A program made the translations under genes and the position numbers. Below are positions 1 through 11,400 of a stretch of 64,000 nt of DNA, piece by piece. The first letter of the stretch is position 1. Every line of letters begins with the position of its first letter. Source of the stretch: CBDBJK01 sp965206395 (GTDB lineage: Bacteria > Chloroflexota > Dehalococcoidia > Lucifugimonadales > CATOSD01). The stretch covers positions 137,976 through 201,975 of the forward strand of contig CBDBJK010000032.1 in assembly GCA_965206395.1 (NCBI GenBank), read 5' to 3'. Below the pieces are notes generated by a model. The model saw only the letters and a list, made by a program, of their open reading frames with translations, was not told the origin of the DNA and did not search any database.

Positions 1-351
1 TTGAACCTCAGCTATGGTGGCGGCAATCTTTCGATTGACCTGACTATAGGGACGACAGAAGCGGCAGAGCTTAACCTCTATCTGGCCGCGGCGAACTCTG
101 TTTTCCCCCTGGCTACAGGCATACCGCTTTCATTCATCGATCCGCCTTTTCCTATCCCGACGATAAGCTTCCCGCTGCCTTCGATCGGCGGCGTTGTGGC
201 CCTAGTTACAATGACGAGGCCTGGCGAAGGGATAATCTGCGCCGACTGGGACCTCGTCAACACAGGCAGTTCGCTATCGAAGGGGACAGGTACTTTGAAG
301 GAGTTGCGAAACTCGCTCCAGAGCGTTGACGGGTTACTTCCCAGCAGATAG
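1..351 (+). CDS. C-terminal fragment of a secreted surface protein (cut by window edge)
   Basis: The reading frame is open from the first base, so the true start lies outside the window and the TTG at position 1 is probably internal. The visible part is low in charge and rich in Pro, Ile and Phe. It ends in a block with FPLPSIGG near residue 57 and EGIICADWDLVNTG near residue 76. The same block (FPSIGKIG, then EGIICSDWETIDTG) closes the DUF11 surface protein at 47-49 kb, so this is very likely the tail of a related secreted protein. No catalytic motif is visible. A strong hairpin terminator follows 35 bases after the stop. Function is unknown; the kinship to the other protein is seen directly in the two sequences. 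Confidence 0.6.
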   Translation: MNLSYGGGNLSIDLTIGTTEAAELNLYLAAANSVFPLATGIPLSFIDPPFPIPTISFPLPSIGGVVALVTMTRPGEGIICADWDLVNTGSSLSKGTGTLKELRNSLQSVDGLLPSR

Positions 352-385
352 CGATAGTTCCTCAACTTTAGCTTGATATGACACA

Positions 386-420
386 GAGGCCCCCGCTCAG
401 ATAGGGGGCCTCTTCTTCTG
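386..420 (+). terminator. Rho-independent terminator
   Basis: A perfect 9-bp stem, GAGGCCCCC (386-394) with GGGGGCCTC (404-412), a 9-base loop, and a T-rich tail. It lies just downstream of the first open reading frame. Confidence 0.85.
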
Positions 421-1866
421 CCAGAACATATGATAGAGGCGCAAACGCCATTTGCTTCACACAGGCGTTGATAAGCTCTGCTTCCCCCGAAGCTAATGGC
501 CTTTAGCGCGCAGTCCCTCCTTGCGAGTGTAAGCACACCGCTGGTCAGTCCATATAACATATGCAGGCCGATTGAGCGGCGAAGTCGCGGGCACGACGAT
601 TGCCTGAATCATCGGAGGATATGTGGGACGTATAGGGACACTGGCATGGCTGACCGTCGCGTTTGTGGCTGCGCTCGCAATTGCGACGGCTAGCTGGCAG
701 CTGGGCGCAAAGGCAGTTCCTTCCGCCTTCGCTGCCGAGTCAGGCTGTCGGCGTTACGGCAGATGCCGTTGGGACAACTCCTATCGTCAGATGAGTCGGC
801 GGCCCTTGATAACCTGCGTCGGCAGATAACGCAAGCCAAGAACGATTTGGAACCGGCGCAGAGGCTTGCTCGATGGGCGGAACGCTTCTCTCCTGCCGTC
901 TCCTGGCTGCCCATGGCTCGCAGAGAGGTCACGGCGTGGACAAGCCAGGCGGCGCGTGTTCAGAAAGACCTCGACGCGGCCTCTGAATTGCTGGATTCAT
1001 CCTCGCTGCTGCTTGATGTGTACTCGCAGGCTCAGGCATCACTTGTGAGCGCAGGAAACGGTTCATCCGTCGCGCCGCTCAAGAAGCGGGTGCAGGAACT
1101 TGAGGCGTCGTTTGCCACCAGCCTGGAGGCCGTCTCCGATGCCAGCGATAGAGGCCGCGCCTTCAGCATAGGTTTCTATGCACCACCCATTCGCGACACC
1201 ATGCGCGTTCTGGATGAGCTTGAAGTCGAAATGTTGACGGCGTCCAGAGTAGGCGAGCAGGTTTCTGGTTTGCTCGGTGGTCTGGTCGAGGTCGCGGGCG
1301 GCGCGCAGCCTCTCATAGGGCAGTTCTCCAACGCATTTCCGGCGGAGAATGAGACCGGGTCGTTTGAGAGCTTCAAGGCTACGCTGGCAAAGCTGACCGA
1401 GGATGCCCTATCGACGAAACGTCAGTCCGAAGATGTCGCCAGACTGCTGGTCGAGTCCGGGCAGGCGGTTAGCCTTTTGTCCAAGCTAACGGCACTGGAC
1501 CAGATGCTTGATGTTCTGATGGCTGTCAGCAGCGCCGCCGTCAGCAGCCTTGACGCTCTTGGGCCAGTCGCGGACCTCAGAAATAGCTTCGACAGTGGCT
1601 TGCTCGCGGGCAGCGAAGGCTTGGGTGACATCTTCACGTCTTTTGCAGAGCATAGCGACGATATAGACGAAGCCATCGACGGGCTTGAAACCGCGCAGGT
1701 CATCCTGGGCGAACTGGCATCCGGAGAGAACGGCGCGGCGATTGCCGGACGGCTCTCTGACCTCAAGGGCCTAGTAGGGCAGCTTGAAGACGGACTCAAG
1801 CTGATGAGCGCGATAGCTCCGCTTGGCAGAGAGCTTCTTGGTTTCGATGGAATGAAGACATACCTA

Positions 1867-3115
1867 GTGGTTCAACGTTTTTGTATTGATGGGTAGAGTG
1901 ACTTTAGCTTGATGCGCGCATCCTCGGTAGTGAAGCGCCAATCCACTCGTATCACATCCCGGTTGCGTTGATTCTGCCAAGCATTGACCTCGCCGCGCAG
2001 GATGTCTTGATTGGCAATCCGTCGGTCCAGGCACTGTCGAGCCAGCACACCGATCTCTATCTCCGCCATATTCAACCAACTCCCGTGTTTGGGAGTGTAG
2101 TGTATCTCCAGTCGCTCAGCTATACGCCTCGCCTCAGCAGGCTCGAATGCCTCGTATAGCGAGGACAGCTTGTGAGTGTTGAGATTGTCCATTACCAGCA
2201 CGATCCGGTCTCTGTCAGGGTAGTCCTCGTCGACCAGTTTCTTTATCACATGCGCCCAGTCCACCTTCGTGCGACGCTCTCTGACCTCGACTCGGCGCCA
2301 TCCGTCCAACGGTGCAAACAGCATGAACAGGCTGCTCACTCCATTGCGCTCGTATTCGTAGTCGTATGCCGCCGATAAGCCGGGCGCTGCGGGACGCGGC
2401 ACTCGCGTCTCCTTGACTTGCTGTTTGCTCGTCTCATCCATGCACACCAGAACCTCATTCCCATCGTACGGCCGTTGGTAGACCTCCAGTACGTCTTCCA
2501 TCACGTCTTCCATCGCGCACACAAACTCCGCGCTCTGACCGGGCGGGATGCACCAACTCTGCTTCAGCCACGGCTTCAGTTCGTTTTTTTTTAAGCGCCT
2601 GGCGAACCGTCTCGGTGCTAATGGTCCCGACTATCTCACACTCGACCAACTGGTCAGCCAACAGCTTCAGGGTCCAACTGGCACGCCCCTCCGGCGGTTC
2701 CCCGCAGGCCATCGCTATCAACCGTGCTTCACCTTCGCCGTCCAGTCTCTTTTGACGCCGACGCAGTTGCTTTTTGCGATTCAGCGCAGACTCGACCCCC
2801 TCCTCCACACAGCGCTTGCGTATTCGCTCGACCGTTGACTGTCCCACACCGAGCGCGCTGGTGATGTCCGCGTCCTTCATTCCCCCGTCCGAGCGTGACT
2901 CATCGCTCATCAGCAGAATGCGCGCATGGGTCTGTTTGTACGCCGCAGCCCGACCGCGTGAGACCAAGGCGTTGAGTTCCTGTTGTTCGTCGGTAGTCAG
3001 TCTGATACGGTACTTCTTGGTAGACATCATGGTTCCTCCTCGGTTCAACGTTACGATTGAACCCCTAAGAGGAACAATGACTATCATGGTATTCATTTCA
3101 ATGATGTTGGACCAC
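1867..3115 (-). mobile_element. IS630-family element, copy 1
   Basis: The ends are imperfect inverted repeats: GTGGTTCAACGTTTTTG on the left and, read inward, GTGGTCCAACATCATTG on the right. TA lies on both sides (1865-1866 and 3116-3117), the target duplication expected for IS630. The element is 1,249 bp. A nearly identical copy at 37298-38536 differs by a 12-base tandem duplication present only here, by one base in a poly-T run (T9 here, T10 there), and by a few other bases. It sits inside the DUF4012 gene in opposite orientation to that gene. Confidence 0.92.
1872..3030 (-). CDS. IS630-family transposase (two overlapping frames)
   Basis: Start at 3030 because AGGAGG lies just upstream of ATGATG and the protein then begins MMSTKKYRIRLT. 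The first frame is an HTH region (SRGRAAAYKQTHARILL, then a DADITSALGVGQSTVERIRK helix-turn-helix). The second frame is the DDE catalytic part: VLVCMDETSKQQ, VMDNLNTHKLSSLYEAF, and HYTPKHGSWLNMAEIEIG with the final Glu. The two parts are joined across a run of nine A on the coding strand (2583-2591), at which a slip of one base gives the expected KNELKPW sequence. In IS630 relatives such A runs are used for frameshifting, so the break may be normal expression control rather than damage. Confidence 0.85.
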
Positions 3116-4538
3116 TAGTGCTTGGTCAGTCGGCGGACGAGCTTCGAGGCACGGGAGGCTTCGTTTCGTCGGTGTGGCTGGTGACGTTCGGGAATGGAGG
3201 TCTGGTTGACATTCGCTACCAGGACGCGGTACGGGTAGACGACTGGGACAGGTTTATGCTGTATCCGCTAGCTCCGCCGGGGCTGGAAGAGCACATGAAC
3301 GCCTGGGTGTGGCTTCTCAGGGATGTGTCGTGGGACCCAGACTTCCCAACGACGGCTCGCAGCGCGGAAGACCTCTTTCGCCTGGGGCGGAGACAGCAAG
3401 TGGACGGAGTCATAGCGATAAATCAGTGGACCTTGCTGCGTCTGATAGATGCACTGGGCAACATACCCTCCCCAGACGGAGACGAACCGATAACGGCAAG
3501 GAATTTGCTCTCGTCCTTAGAGGAGGGCACAGACCAGTACGGGCGAGCGTACATGGATCTAGCGCTTCAGGGTGTTCTCGAATGTCTGAACGGAGCTATA
3601 TCGATGCCAGGGCTAATTCGCCTTTCGTCGGCCCTGCGCCAGACACTTCAAGAGAGGGACATGCTGGTGTTTCTGAACGACCCCGCGCTCCAATCAGTGA
3701 TGAGCGAGTTTGGATGGGATGGCAGCGTGCGTCAAGAATCGGCGGACTACCTTCATGTTGTCGATTCCAACGTAGGTTGGAGTAAGGCCGACCGGAATAT
3801 CGAGCGAGATGTCTCCTATGTCGTAGACCCTGACAGAGGCTCTCGACCAAGGGTTAGCCTGACACTGGGGTATAGCAATCACAGTGGCCCCGGCTCGTCG
3901 GGATGTGAACCACAGTGGCTCAATCGAGGCACTAACTACAGCCAGTTGAAAAACGCCTGTTACTGGAACTTTCTAAGAGTTTATATTCCTCAAGAGGCAA
4001 GGGTGCTCAGTAACACGCCCTTGCCTCTTCCTGAGCAAAGCGTCTCGGTCGAGATAGGTAGAGGTGTGCCGGGCCAGGAGACTGGTGGCATATCATCCAG
4101 TCATAACAAGATGGTGTTCTCTGGGCTTGATGTCGTTGGGGCAGGGGAGCGAAGCGAGATCAGCCTTGTATATGACCTGCCAGCCTCAGTGGTTCGGCGC
4201 GATGGTGATAATCTGACGTATGAGCTTCTCATTCAGAAACAGCCGGGCGTCCGACTGCGAGCCGTTTCGATTGAGATCATGCTGCCGGAAGGCTATGGCC
4301 TGGCTTCTAGCTCTGTGCCTGCGACAAGCGTAGGGGACTCTCGGGTGGATTTCGACATCAACCTGACGCAGGACACTATTTTAACTGTTGAGTTTAACAA
4401 GGACAAGAATGGCTCTGACTAGATTACATAACAGAGCGTTCGCCCGATTCAGCTTGCTACGTTGTAACACTGACCGGGGGGATGCCTCATCGCGGAAGTC
4501 ATGGCTAGCTCTGTTTTCCATGCTGCCCTTTTTGCTAG

Positions 4539-5740
4539 GGAACCTCTGAACAACTCGGCGCAAGCGTGGATGGGCAGAGTGGTTCCGTTCTTTGGAGATG
4601 TTCAGGCATCTTTGTGACGTTCCAGGTCGTGGTTGAGGTGTTCAGACCGTGTCTGTTGTGGCCTCGAAGCGGCTTTTCGGAGCCATCGCGGCTCCCCGGC
4701 CGTGATTTGCTCACTGCGCCCCTCTCATGCCGCCAGACGGCGCTCTGCCGTCATCAAGTTGGCCAGCCCCAGTAGCAATGCCAGCCGTTGCGCGTTCTTA
4801 GCCAACCCTCGGTAGCGCACCTTGGCGTAGCCAAAGCGCCGCTTCACGTACAGGAACGGATGCTCCACTTTCGCTCTGACCGACGCTTTGCGCTTCTCCG
4901 CCAACGCCTCGTGGCTGCCAGGCTCCAGGTGCCGTCGCCGGCCGGGCCTCATCGCCACTCGCCACTCCACATCCAACTCTCGATTCTCCAACCGCTTGTC
5001 CACTCCCTGATACCCCGCATCCCCCCACACTCGTTTCTCTCCACCGTGCAGCAATCGGTGCGCTTCTGTCACATCATGCACGTTAGCTGGCGTCGTAGTC
5101 ATGCTGTGTACCACTCCCGTCTCAGCGTCAGCGCCTACGTGTACTTTCATCCCGAAGCGCCACTCGTTCCCCTTCTTCGTCTGGTGCATCTCAGGGTCTC
5201 GCTCACCCGCACGATTCTTCGTCGATGACGGCGCCTCTATGATGCTCGCGTCCACGATCGTCCCCTCCCGAAGCCGCAGTCCCTGGGACTCCAGATGACG
5301 GTTTATCTCCTCGAACAGACTCTGCCCCAACTCATGCTCTTCCAGCAGATGGCGGAAGTTCAGAATCGTCGTCTCGTCCGGCAGCGGGCCCGACAGCTTC
5401 AACCCTACGAACCGTCTCACCGACTCGACCTCGTAGAGCATGTCCTCCATACCAGGATCGCTCAAGTTGTAGAACAACTGCACGCAGTGTATCCGCACCA
5501 TCGCCGACAACTCATATGGTCGACGGCCTCGGCCCGCCTTGGGATAGAACGGACGGATGCGCTCTTCCATCTGTTCCCACGGGATCAGAGCATCCATGCG
5601 CTCCAGGAATATCTCCCGGCGGGTCTTGCGCTTCTTGCTCTCGTATTCCAAGTCCGCAAATGTTGGCTGGTCCATCAATTATCTCCCCGAACACAGTGCT
5701 ATTCTCTATGCTACTATGCCCAGACTTGTTCAGAGTATCC
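4539..5740 (-). mobile_element. IS5-family element (type A), copy 1
   Basis: 1,202 bp, with ends GGAACCTCTGAACAACTC and, read inward, GGATACTCTGAACAAGTC. CTAG is present on both sides (4535-4538 and 5741-5744), a four-base duplication typical of part of the IS5 family. A copy of the same length at 13301-14502 lies in opposite orientation and differs by very few bases (one seen at 4639, T/C). Confidence 0.92.
4725..5678 (-). CDS. IS5-family transposase (type A, copy 1)
   Basis: 317 residues, intact. The N-terminal domain has the typical PYELSAMVRIHCVQLFYN stretch. DDE motifs: an Asp in GTIVDASIIEAPSS, a second Asp in VWGDAGYQGVDKR, and the Glu in VRAKVEHPFLYVKRRFGY, which matches the Y-(2)-R-(3)-E style signature of this family. 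The complete frame, together with perfect target duplications, suggests an active element. Confidence 0.92.
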   Translation of the reverse strand: MMDQPTFADLEYESKKRKTRREIFLERMDALIPWEQMEERIRPFYPKAGRGRRPYELSAMVRIHCVQLFYNLSDPGMEDMLYEVESVRRFVGLKLSGPLPDETTILNFRHLLEEHELGQSLFEEINRHLESQGLRLREGTIVDASIIEAPSSTKNRAGERDPEMHQTKKGNEWRFGMKVHVGADAETGVVHSMTTTPANVHDVTEAHRLLHGGEKRVWGDAGYQGVDKRLENRELDVEWRVAMRPGRRRHLEPGSHEALAEKRKASVRAKVEHPFLYVKRRFGYAKVRYRGLAKNAQRLALLLGLANLMTAERRLAA

Positions 5741-7298
5741 CTAGCTGTGGGATGTTCGTCGAGTGCGCCTATCGCGTACTCAGTCTCGGCATTCCAAGGC
5801 TTGAATACGATTGCCATTACGAAGAACGCCTCGGCATCCGTTTTCATCACCTCGCAGACTAACGCATCGTCAAAAATCAAAGACATCAGGGTATCCCCTG
5901 CCTCCATCGTGGTAGACCGCGACGAGACCATCAAGCTGTTAGCGCGAGCGTATGATATCGATGGTCTGGTTTTGCCAGATGTGGAGTTCGTCTGGACTGC
6001 TGCGGACCCAAGGGCAGGCATGATTAGCAACGAGGGCGTGTTCAGCGCGGGTGCGAATCCTGGCATCTTCGAAGAAGCCGTTTCCGTGACCGGTGTTCAG
6101 GATTCATCCGCTGGATTGCAGTATTCCAGCGAGACGGCGTCGGTTACTGTGATTGGAGAGGCCAGCTCCTCGATATTGACAGATATCTCTATCCTGCCTG
6201 GCAACCCTACGGTTTTGAGTGGGCAGATTTACCGTCTGCGTGCGGTGGGATTCGACGAAGACGGCTTGATAATATCGGGGGTTAGATTCGTTTGGCATGT
6301 GAACGATTCCGTTCTGGGTCGAGTGAACGACACCGGATATCTTACCGTTGAGGCTCTGGAGGGGACGTATGGAGACTCTGTGTCAGTTACCGGCATCTGG
6401 GACGGCGTTGAAATCTCAAGGGCAGTGGATGTCACCGTGCTGGAAACGCCCGGGACTGACGAATTTCTGAACGTCCAGGTGCTTCCTCAGAGGTTTCAGC
6501 TAGACTCTGGAGGCCGCCTGCAGCTTCGAGCCGTGGCGTTGAATGGCTATGGCGAGCTAGTGAATGGGACGGAGTTGCGATGGAGCATGATTGACTCCGA
6601 AGCGGGCAGCGTGGGAAGCAACGGCGTCTTCTTCGCGGGCGATACGCCGGGTGTTTACACCGAGGCGGTGCGAGTGGAGGCGATTGTGCTCGGCCAGCAG
6701 GGTCTCACGCGAGCTGTTGACTTTGCCTCCGTCGTCATACGAACCGAGCAGATAACGCGTCGCCTCGAAAACGTGAGGGTTTTTCCAGGCGCGGCCATCG
6801 TGCCCCCCCAAGGTCGTGTGCTTCTGACGACACTGGCCGTGGACGAGTTCGGCGACCCTGTTAAAAACGTTCTGGTCTCGTGGGCCACGGCTCAAGATGG
6901 CATCGGTGAGATGGACGACCTTGGCAGATTCGTCGCCACAGGCGGCCCCGGAAAATACTCGGACGCTCTACAAGTAACCGTCGTACAGCAATTGGGCGAC
7001 GAGACCATCATCAGAAGGGAGACGGTTGACGTTATCATTACTGGCGCTTTAACAGAGTTGGAAATACGCCCGAAATTGACTACGATCGATTCCGGACAAA
7101 GCGTTCATTTCAGTGTCTTGGGATTGGACGAAAATGGCGTAACTCTCTCAGGTCTCGTGGTGCTGTGGAGCGTCACAGACGACAAGGCCGGTATTATAGA
7201 CGCCTTTGGAAACTTCACCGCAGGCGAATCTGCGGGACTGCATTCTGATGTCATCAGGGCCGAGGTCATACAGACCCTCCCTAGCCAGCAGTAGCGAG

Positions 7299-8087
7299 TT
7301 GGGTACATTCTGGAAATTCCTGGTCGTGTGCCTGGCCTTGTTCGCGGTAGCTTGCTCCGAGGGGACGGGTAGTGAGGATATTATGCCTGGTACGCTTTCA
7401 TCCCTGGGAGATAAGCAGCAGTTTGTTCAGGCTGAAGTGATTGATGTAATCGACGGCGTTACCATTGACGTGAGGATAGACGGTCAAGTGCATCGAGTCG
7501 CCTATCTGGGTCTGTCCATACCTGAAAAGGGCCTGACGCGAGAGCAGGCGATTGAATTCAACCGCTTCATGGTAAAGGGCCGTACCGTCCAGCTTGAGAG
7601 AGGCTCAGTTGAGACAGACCTCGGCGGCAATCTACTTCGATACGCCTACGTTGACGGGGAGATGGTGAACCTGACGCTCGTGGCGAACGGTTACGCTGTC
7701 GTATCGGACTTCCCTTCGGCATTCAAGTATCAGGCCTCCTTCATTCAAGCGGAAGAGAGCGCCAAGGCAAATCTTCAGGGCATCTGGCGACAGGCGAATC
7801 CAGCGGTGGGCCGAGATAATCCGCAATCGCCGTCGGGACAGCAAGGAGCGTCAACTCAGACGCCGGAACTGTTCAGCACCCTGCCGCCACCTCCGGCCAG
7901 CAGCGTGCGCAGATGTGACTTCTCTGGCACAACCGAACCTGTCATCAAAGGCCCCCAGACAGGGGAGTTCATCTATCTCGTTCCAGAGAGCCAGACATAT
8001 CTCACGACCTCGATCAACGAAGCTCAGGGCGACAGGTGGTTCTGCACTGAGCTAGAGGCCGTCGCAGCCGGATGGAGTCCTTCCTAG
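7299..8087 (+). CDS. Thermonuclease (SNase)-like lipoprotein
   Basis: The start is uncertain. TTG at 7299 is preferred because the product then begins directly with a lipoprotein signal (MGTFWKFLVVCLALFAVAC). ATG at 7248 in the same frame would overlap the previous gene by 47 bases. After a short linker comes an SNase-like fold: EVIDVIDGVTIDVRIDGQVHRVAYLGLSIPE, then VKGRTVQLERG and LRYAYVDGEMVNLTLVANGYA. In staphylococcal nuclease the catalytic Arg follows the first strands (VRLxGIDxPE). Here the equivalent stretch reads VAYLGLSIPE, so catalytic Arg and Asp residues appear missing and activity is doubtful. The C-terminus has a Pro-rich linker and a Cys-containing tail. It is the third gene of the DUF4012 operon. 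Confidence 0.75.
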   Translation: MGTFWKFLVVCLALFAVACSEGTGSEDIMPGTLSSLGDKQQFVQAEVIDVIDGVTIDVRIDGQVHRVAYLGLSIPEKGLTREQAIEFNRFMVKGRTVQLERGSVETDLGGNLLRYAYVDGEMVNLTLVANGYAVVSDFPSAFKYQASFIQAEESAKANLQGIWRQANPAVGRDNPQSPSGQQGASTQTPELFSTLPPPPASSVRRCDFSGTTEPVIKGPQTGEFIYLVPESQTYLTTSINEAQGDRWFCTELEAVAAGWSPS

Positions 8088-8276
8088 GAAGATTCCAGCT
8101 AGCAATCCGACCTCACTCTCGCACAACTCCGCGCGCGAAAACGTGCGATCCCAAGTGGCGTGACGCCGAATACATCGGGGCGCATTCAACATTTGCGCAC
8201 CCCTATCAACTCTCCCTGTAAGATTGTCTGTGCCATTCTGCGTCGAGTTCCTCGCATAGATTCGACCATATGCTCC

Positions 8277-8308
8277 TTGCAACCCCTAGCTATGACCAGT
8301 GATATAAT
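8277..8308 (+). promoter_or_regulatory. Possible promoter upstream of dnaE
   Basis: TTGCAA at 8277-8282 and TATAAT at 8303-8308, spaced by 20 bases, which is longer than ideal. It lies about 110 bases before the dnaE start. The -10 box is a perfect consensus; the -35 assignment is weak. Confidence 0.35.
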
Positions 8309-8417
8309 AAACCTGTATCGACCCACCTTTTATACCGACCAATCTTCTTCCTCTGGGAGAGGATTAATTAGTAAGAACCGCTCAAGTGTAGCGCTAGTTC
8401 TCGATGCGGGAGGCCCA

Positions 8418-11400
8418 TTGTTTACCCATCTCCATGTGCATACCGAGTACAGCATGTTAGACGGCCTGAGCCGCCTTGGCCCTCTGGTGAGCAAGGCAAA
8501 AGAGCTAGGCATGGGCAGCCTCGCTATCACCGACCACGGCGGCATGTACGGCGCAATCGACTTCTATCGCCTGGCGAAAGACGCGGGCGTCAAGCCAATT
8601 ATAGGCTGCGAGATGTACGTCGCGCCCGGCAGCCGCTTTGTGAAGAACCCGAACGATAAAAGCCCTTTTCACATGACAGTTCTGGCACAGGACGCTCGCG
8701 GCTATCAGAACCTCGTCAAGCTGGTCACCCGGTCGCACATCGAAGGCTTCTATTACAAGCCCAGGATCGACAGAGAACTGCTCGAAAAGCACCACGAGGG
8801 CTTGATCGTCCTCTCTGGCTGCCCGAGCGGAGAGGTCCCGAAGCTCCTGGCGCAAGGTAGAATGGACGACGCTGCGGCCTCTGCCGGTTGGTATAGAGAG
8901 CTTTTCGGCGACCGCTACTTCCTGGAACTTATGGAACACGGCGGCGTTCCTGATTTGCCCGTGATTAACAAGGGCCTCATGGAGTTGCAAAGACAGCTAG
9001 ACATACCTGTCGTCGCCACGAACGACTCGCACTACATCAACGAACAGGACGCGCCGCTTCAGGACATCCTCATCTGCATCCATACCAACACGAACATTCA
9101 GGACGAGAGCCGCCTGAAAATGGAAGAGACCTCGTACTATCTAAAAAGCCATGAGGAGATGGTGGCGCTCTACCCGGAGATGCCGGAGGCGATTAGCAAC
9201 ACGGAGCGAGTCGCCGAGATGTGCAACCTTGAGATGGACTTCTCGCAGCTTCGCTTGCCTGAATACAAAGTTCCCGACGGTATGACAGCGGGCGAATACC
9301 TCGCTCAGCTTTGCTGGGAAGGCTGCGACGGCGCATAGAGCGTGTCTCCCCGCAGGACGAGGAACGGCTTACCTACGAGCTTGAGGTTATCAAGCAGACG
9401 CAGTTCGACAACTATTTCCTCGTCGTCTGGGACATCGCCAAATTCGTCAGGGAGCGCGACATCTTTTTCGCCGTCAGAGGCAGTGCGGCTGCAAGCCTCG
9501 TGCTGTTCTGCCTGGGGGTCACCAACATCAACCCCTTGCCTTATCGCCTCGTCTTCGAGCGTTTCCTCAACGTAGAGCGTAAGGAGATGCCAGACATAGA
9601 TATGGACTTTCAGGACGACCGACGCGAGGAGGTCATCAACTACGTTGTCTCCAGGTATGGGCGCGAACACGTGGCGCAGATTATCACATTTGGAACGCTG
9701 GGAGCACGCGCCTCCATCAGAGACGTTGGGCGCGCCCTTGCGATGCCGTATGGAGACGTTGACCGTGTTGCGAAGCTTGTGCCGTTCAAGCTGCACATCA
9801 CCCTGGACGAGGCGATGGAGCTTAATCCAGAGTTTCGTGAGGCGTATGACGCCGACGATAGCATAAAAAGGCTGGTCGACACGGGGCGCAACCTTGAAGG
9901 GTTAACGCGGCACTCAAGCACGCACGCTGCCGGAGTCGTCATATCCAAGGAGCCACTCGACGACGTTGTGCCGCTGCAAAGACCCACCAGGGGAGACGAA
10001 GACGGCGTTTCGATGACCCAGTACGCGATGGAGCCAATCGCGGCTCTCGGTCTGCTGAAAATGGACTTTCTAGGTCTCGTCAACCTCAACGTTCTCGCCA
10101 GGGCGCGCAATCTTATCATCGCGACGCAGGGCGTGGAAATCGTTTTGCAAGACATCCCCATGGACGACGAGAAAACATTCGATCTGCTCTCTAGAGGCGA
10201 CACGGTTGGCGTGTTCCAGATGGAAGGCTCAGGCATGACGCGGTACATCAAGGAGCTAAAGCCCAGCTCACTGGCGGACGTAGCCGCGATGATAGCTCTG
10301 TATCGCCCCGGCCCTATGGAGCACATTACCGCATTTATCGAAGCCAAGCACGGACGCACCGAGGCTCGTTACCCTCATCCAGCCTGAAAGACCTGCTGGA
10401 AGAGACCTACGGCATCATCGTCTACCAGGATCAGGTGTTGCAGATATTCCGGACCTTCGCCGGATACTCCCTAGGAGAGGCCGACATCGTTCGTAAGGCG
10501 ATGGGGAAGAAGATCGCCGAAATCATGGCAAAGGAGCGTGAGAATTTCATACAGGGCGCGCTCAAGAATGGGTACACACAAGAGTTAGCCGAGGAGCTTT
10601 TCGCGCTGATTACGCCGTTTGCAGGCTATGCCTTCAACAAAGCGCACAGCGTTAGCTACGGCCTCATCTCCTATTGGACGGCCTACCTCAAGGCGAACTA
10701 TCCCGTCGAGTACATGGTGTCGCTCCTCAACTCCTACATAGACACCACGGACAGGATTGCAACCGCTGTGTCCGAGTGCCGACGAATGATGATACAAGTG
10801 CTGCCACCCGACATCACAAGGGGCGAGGAGGAGTTCTCAATCGAGGCCCTCGACGACGGGCAGCAGGCCATCCGGTTCGGCATGGCCGCCGTAAAGAACG
10901 TAGGGGCCGCCGCGTTGCAACCCGTAATCGAGGCAAGGAAGAAGGAAGGGCCATTCGTGTCAATCGAGCAGATGTGCAGGTCAGCTGACATGAGTGGCGT
11001 GAACCGAAAGACTCTCGAAAGCCTGATAAAGGTCGGCGCGTTCGACATGTTCGGCGAGAGAAGTGGACTGATAAGTGTCATAGACCGGATAATCTCGCTA
11101 GCCCAGAGCGAAGCCAGGCTGAAGGATTCCGACCAGACATCTATGTTCGACCTGTTCGGTGAGAGCGTACCAACGCCGCTCTCCAATCTTGACATTCCTG
11201 ATATTCGGACGTCTGAAGGCGAGAAGTGGGCCTGGGAAAAAAGAACTTCTGGGAGTGCCCCTGTCTAACAACAGTCTTCTCAGCAGCATCGTAAACGACG
11301 CCGACCCGGACACGGTCGTGTTCCTGAACCAGATCGACACCGAGATGGGCGGTAAGAAGATGAAGCTAAGGGGGCAGGTCGCCTCGGTGATACAACGATA

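Larger units (their letters stand above)
623..4422 (+). pseudogene. DUF4012 membrane protein, split by an IS630 insertion
   Basis: The GTG start at 623 is chosen because GGAGG lies 4 bases upstream and the frame begins with a membrane segment (about residues 4-30). The frame then shifts by one base near 737-745 and continues in the frame reading LSALRQMPLGQLL. A helical, coiled-coil-like region of about 350 residues follows. The conserved DUF4012 core is cut between MKTYLV and LGQSADELRGTGGF by an IS630 element at 1867-3115; removing it with one TA copy restores the frame exactly. After the core come a region with VDGVIAINQWTLLRLID and a C-terminal beta-rich part. Rebuilt length is about 850 residues. 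DUF4012 proteins are envelope proteins of unknown function, often near polysaccharide or LytR-type genes. The stop overlaps the next gene by 14 bases, which suggests one operon. Confidence 0.8.
4409..7294 (+). pseudogene. Lipoprotein with five Ig-like repeats, split by an IS5-family insertion
   Basis: Start at ATG 4409, overlapping the DUF4012 stop. The N-terminus leads to a hydrophobic stretch and a lipobox-like LLAVGC that is formed only when the IS5-type element (4539-5740) and one CTAG copy are removed: upstream codons read SMLPFLL and downstream ones AVGCSSSAP. The mature part holds five repeats of about 95 residues starting near IRVSPASI, ISILPGNP, VQVLPQRF, VRVFPGAA and LEIRPKLT. Each has a pattern of W, then G, then GxFxAG, then a DAVxV-like strand, as in bacterial Big2-type Ig domains. 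Rebuilt length is about 560 residues. It is probably an outer-face surface protein. A long reading frame that begins inside the IS (5516) fuses IS sequence to this gene and is an artefact of the insertion. Confidence 0.85.

Noticed and set aside
78..560. Long minus-strand frame opposite the first gene
   Set aside because: It crosses the terminator hairpin, has no recognisable domain and lies antisense to a frame with a relative in the window.
2490..2520. 12-base tandem duplication (GAAGACGTGATG type) in IS630 copy 1 as a regulatory repeat
   Set aside because: Only two units, inside a coding frame, absent from copy 2; a simple slippage event explains it.
5516..5740. Reading frame beginning inside the IS5 element and running into the Ig-like lipoprotein
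   Set aside because: The IS part is antisense to the transposase and the lipoprotein signal is restored when the IS is removed, so the fused start is an artefact.
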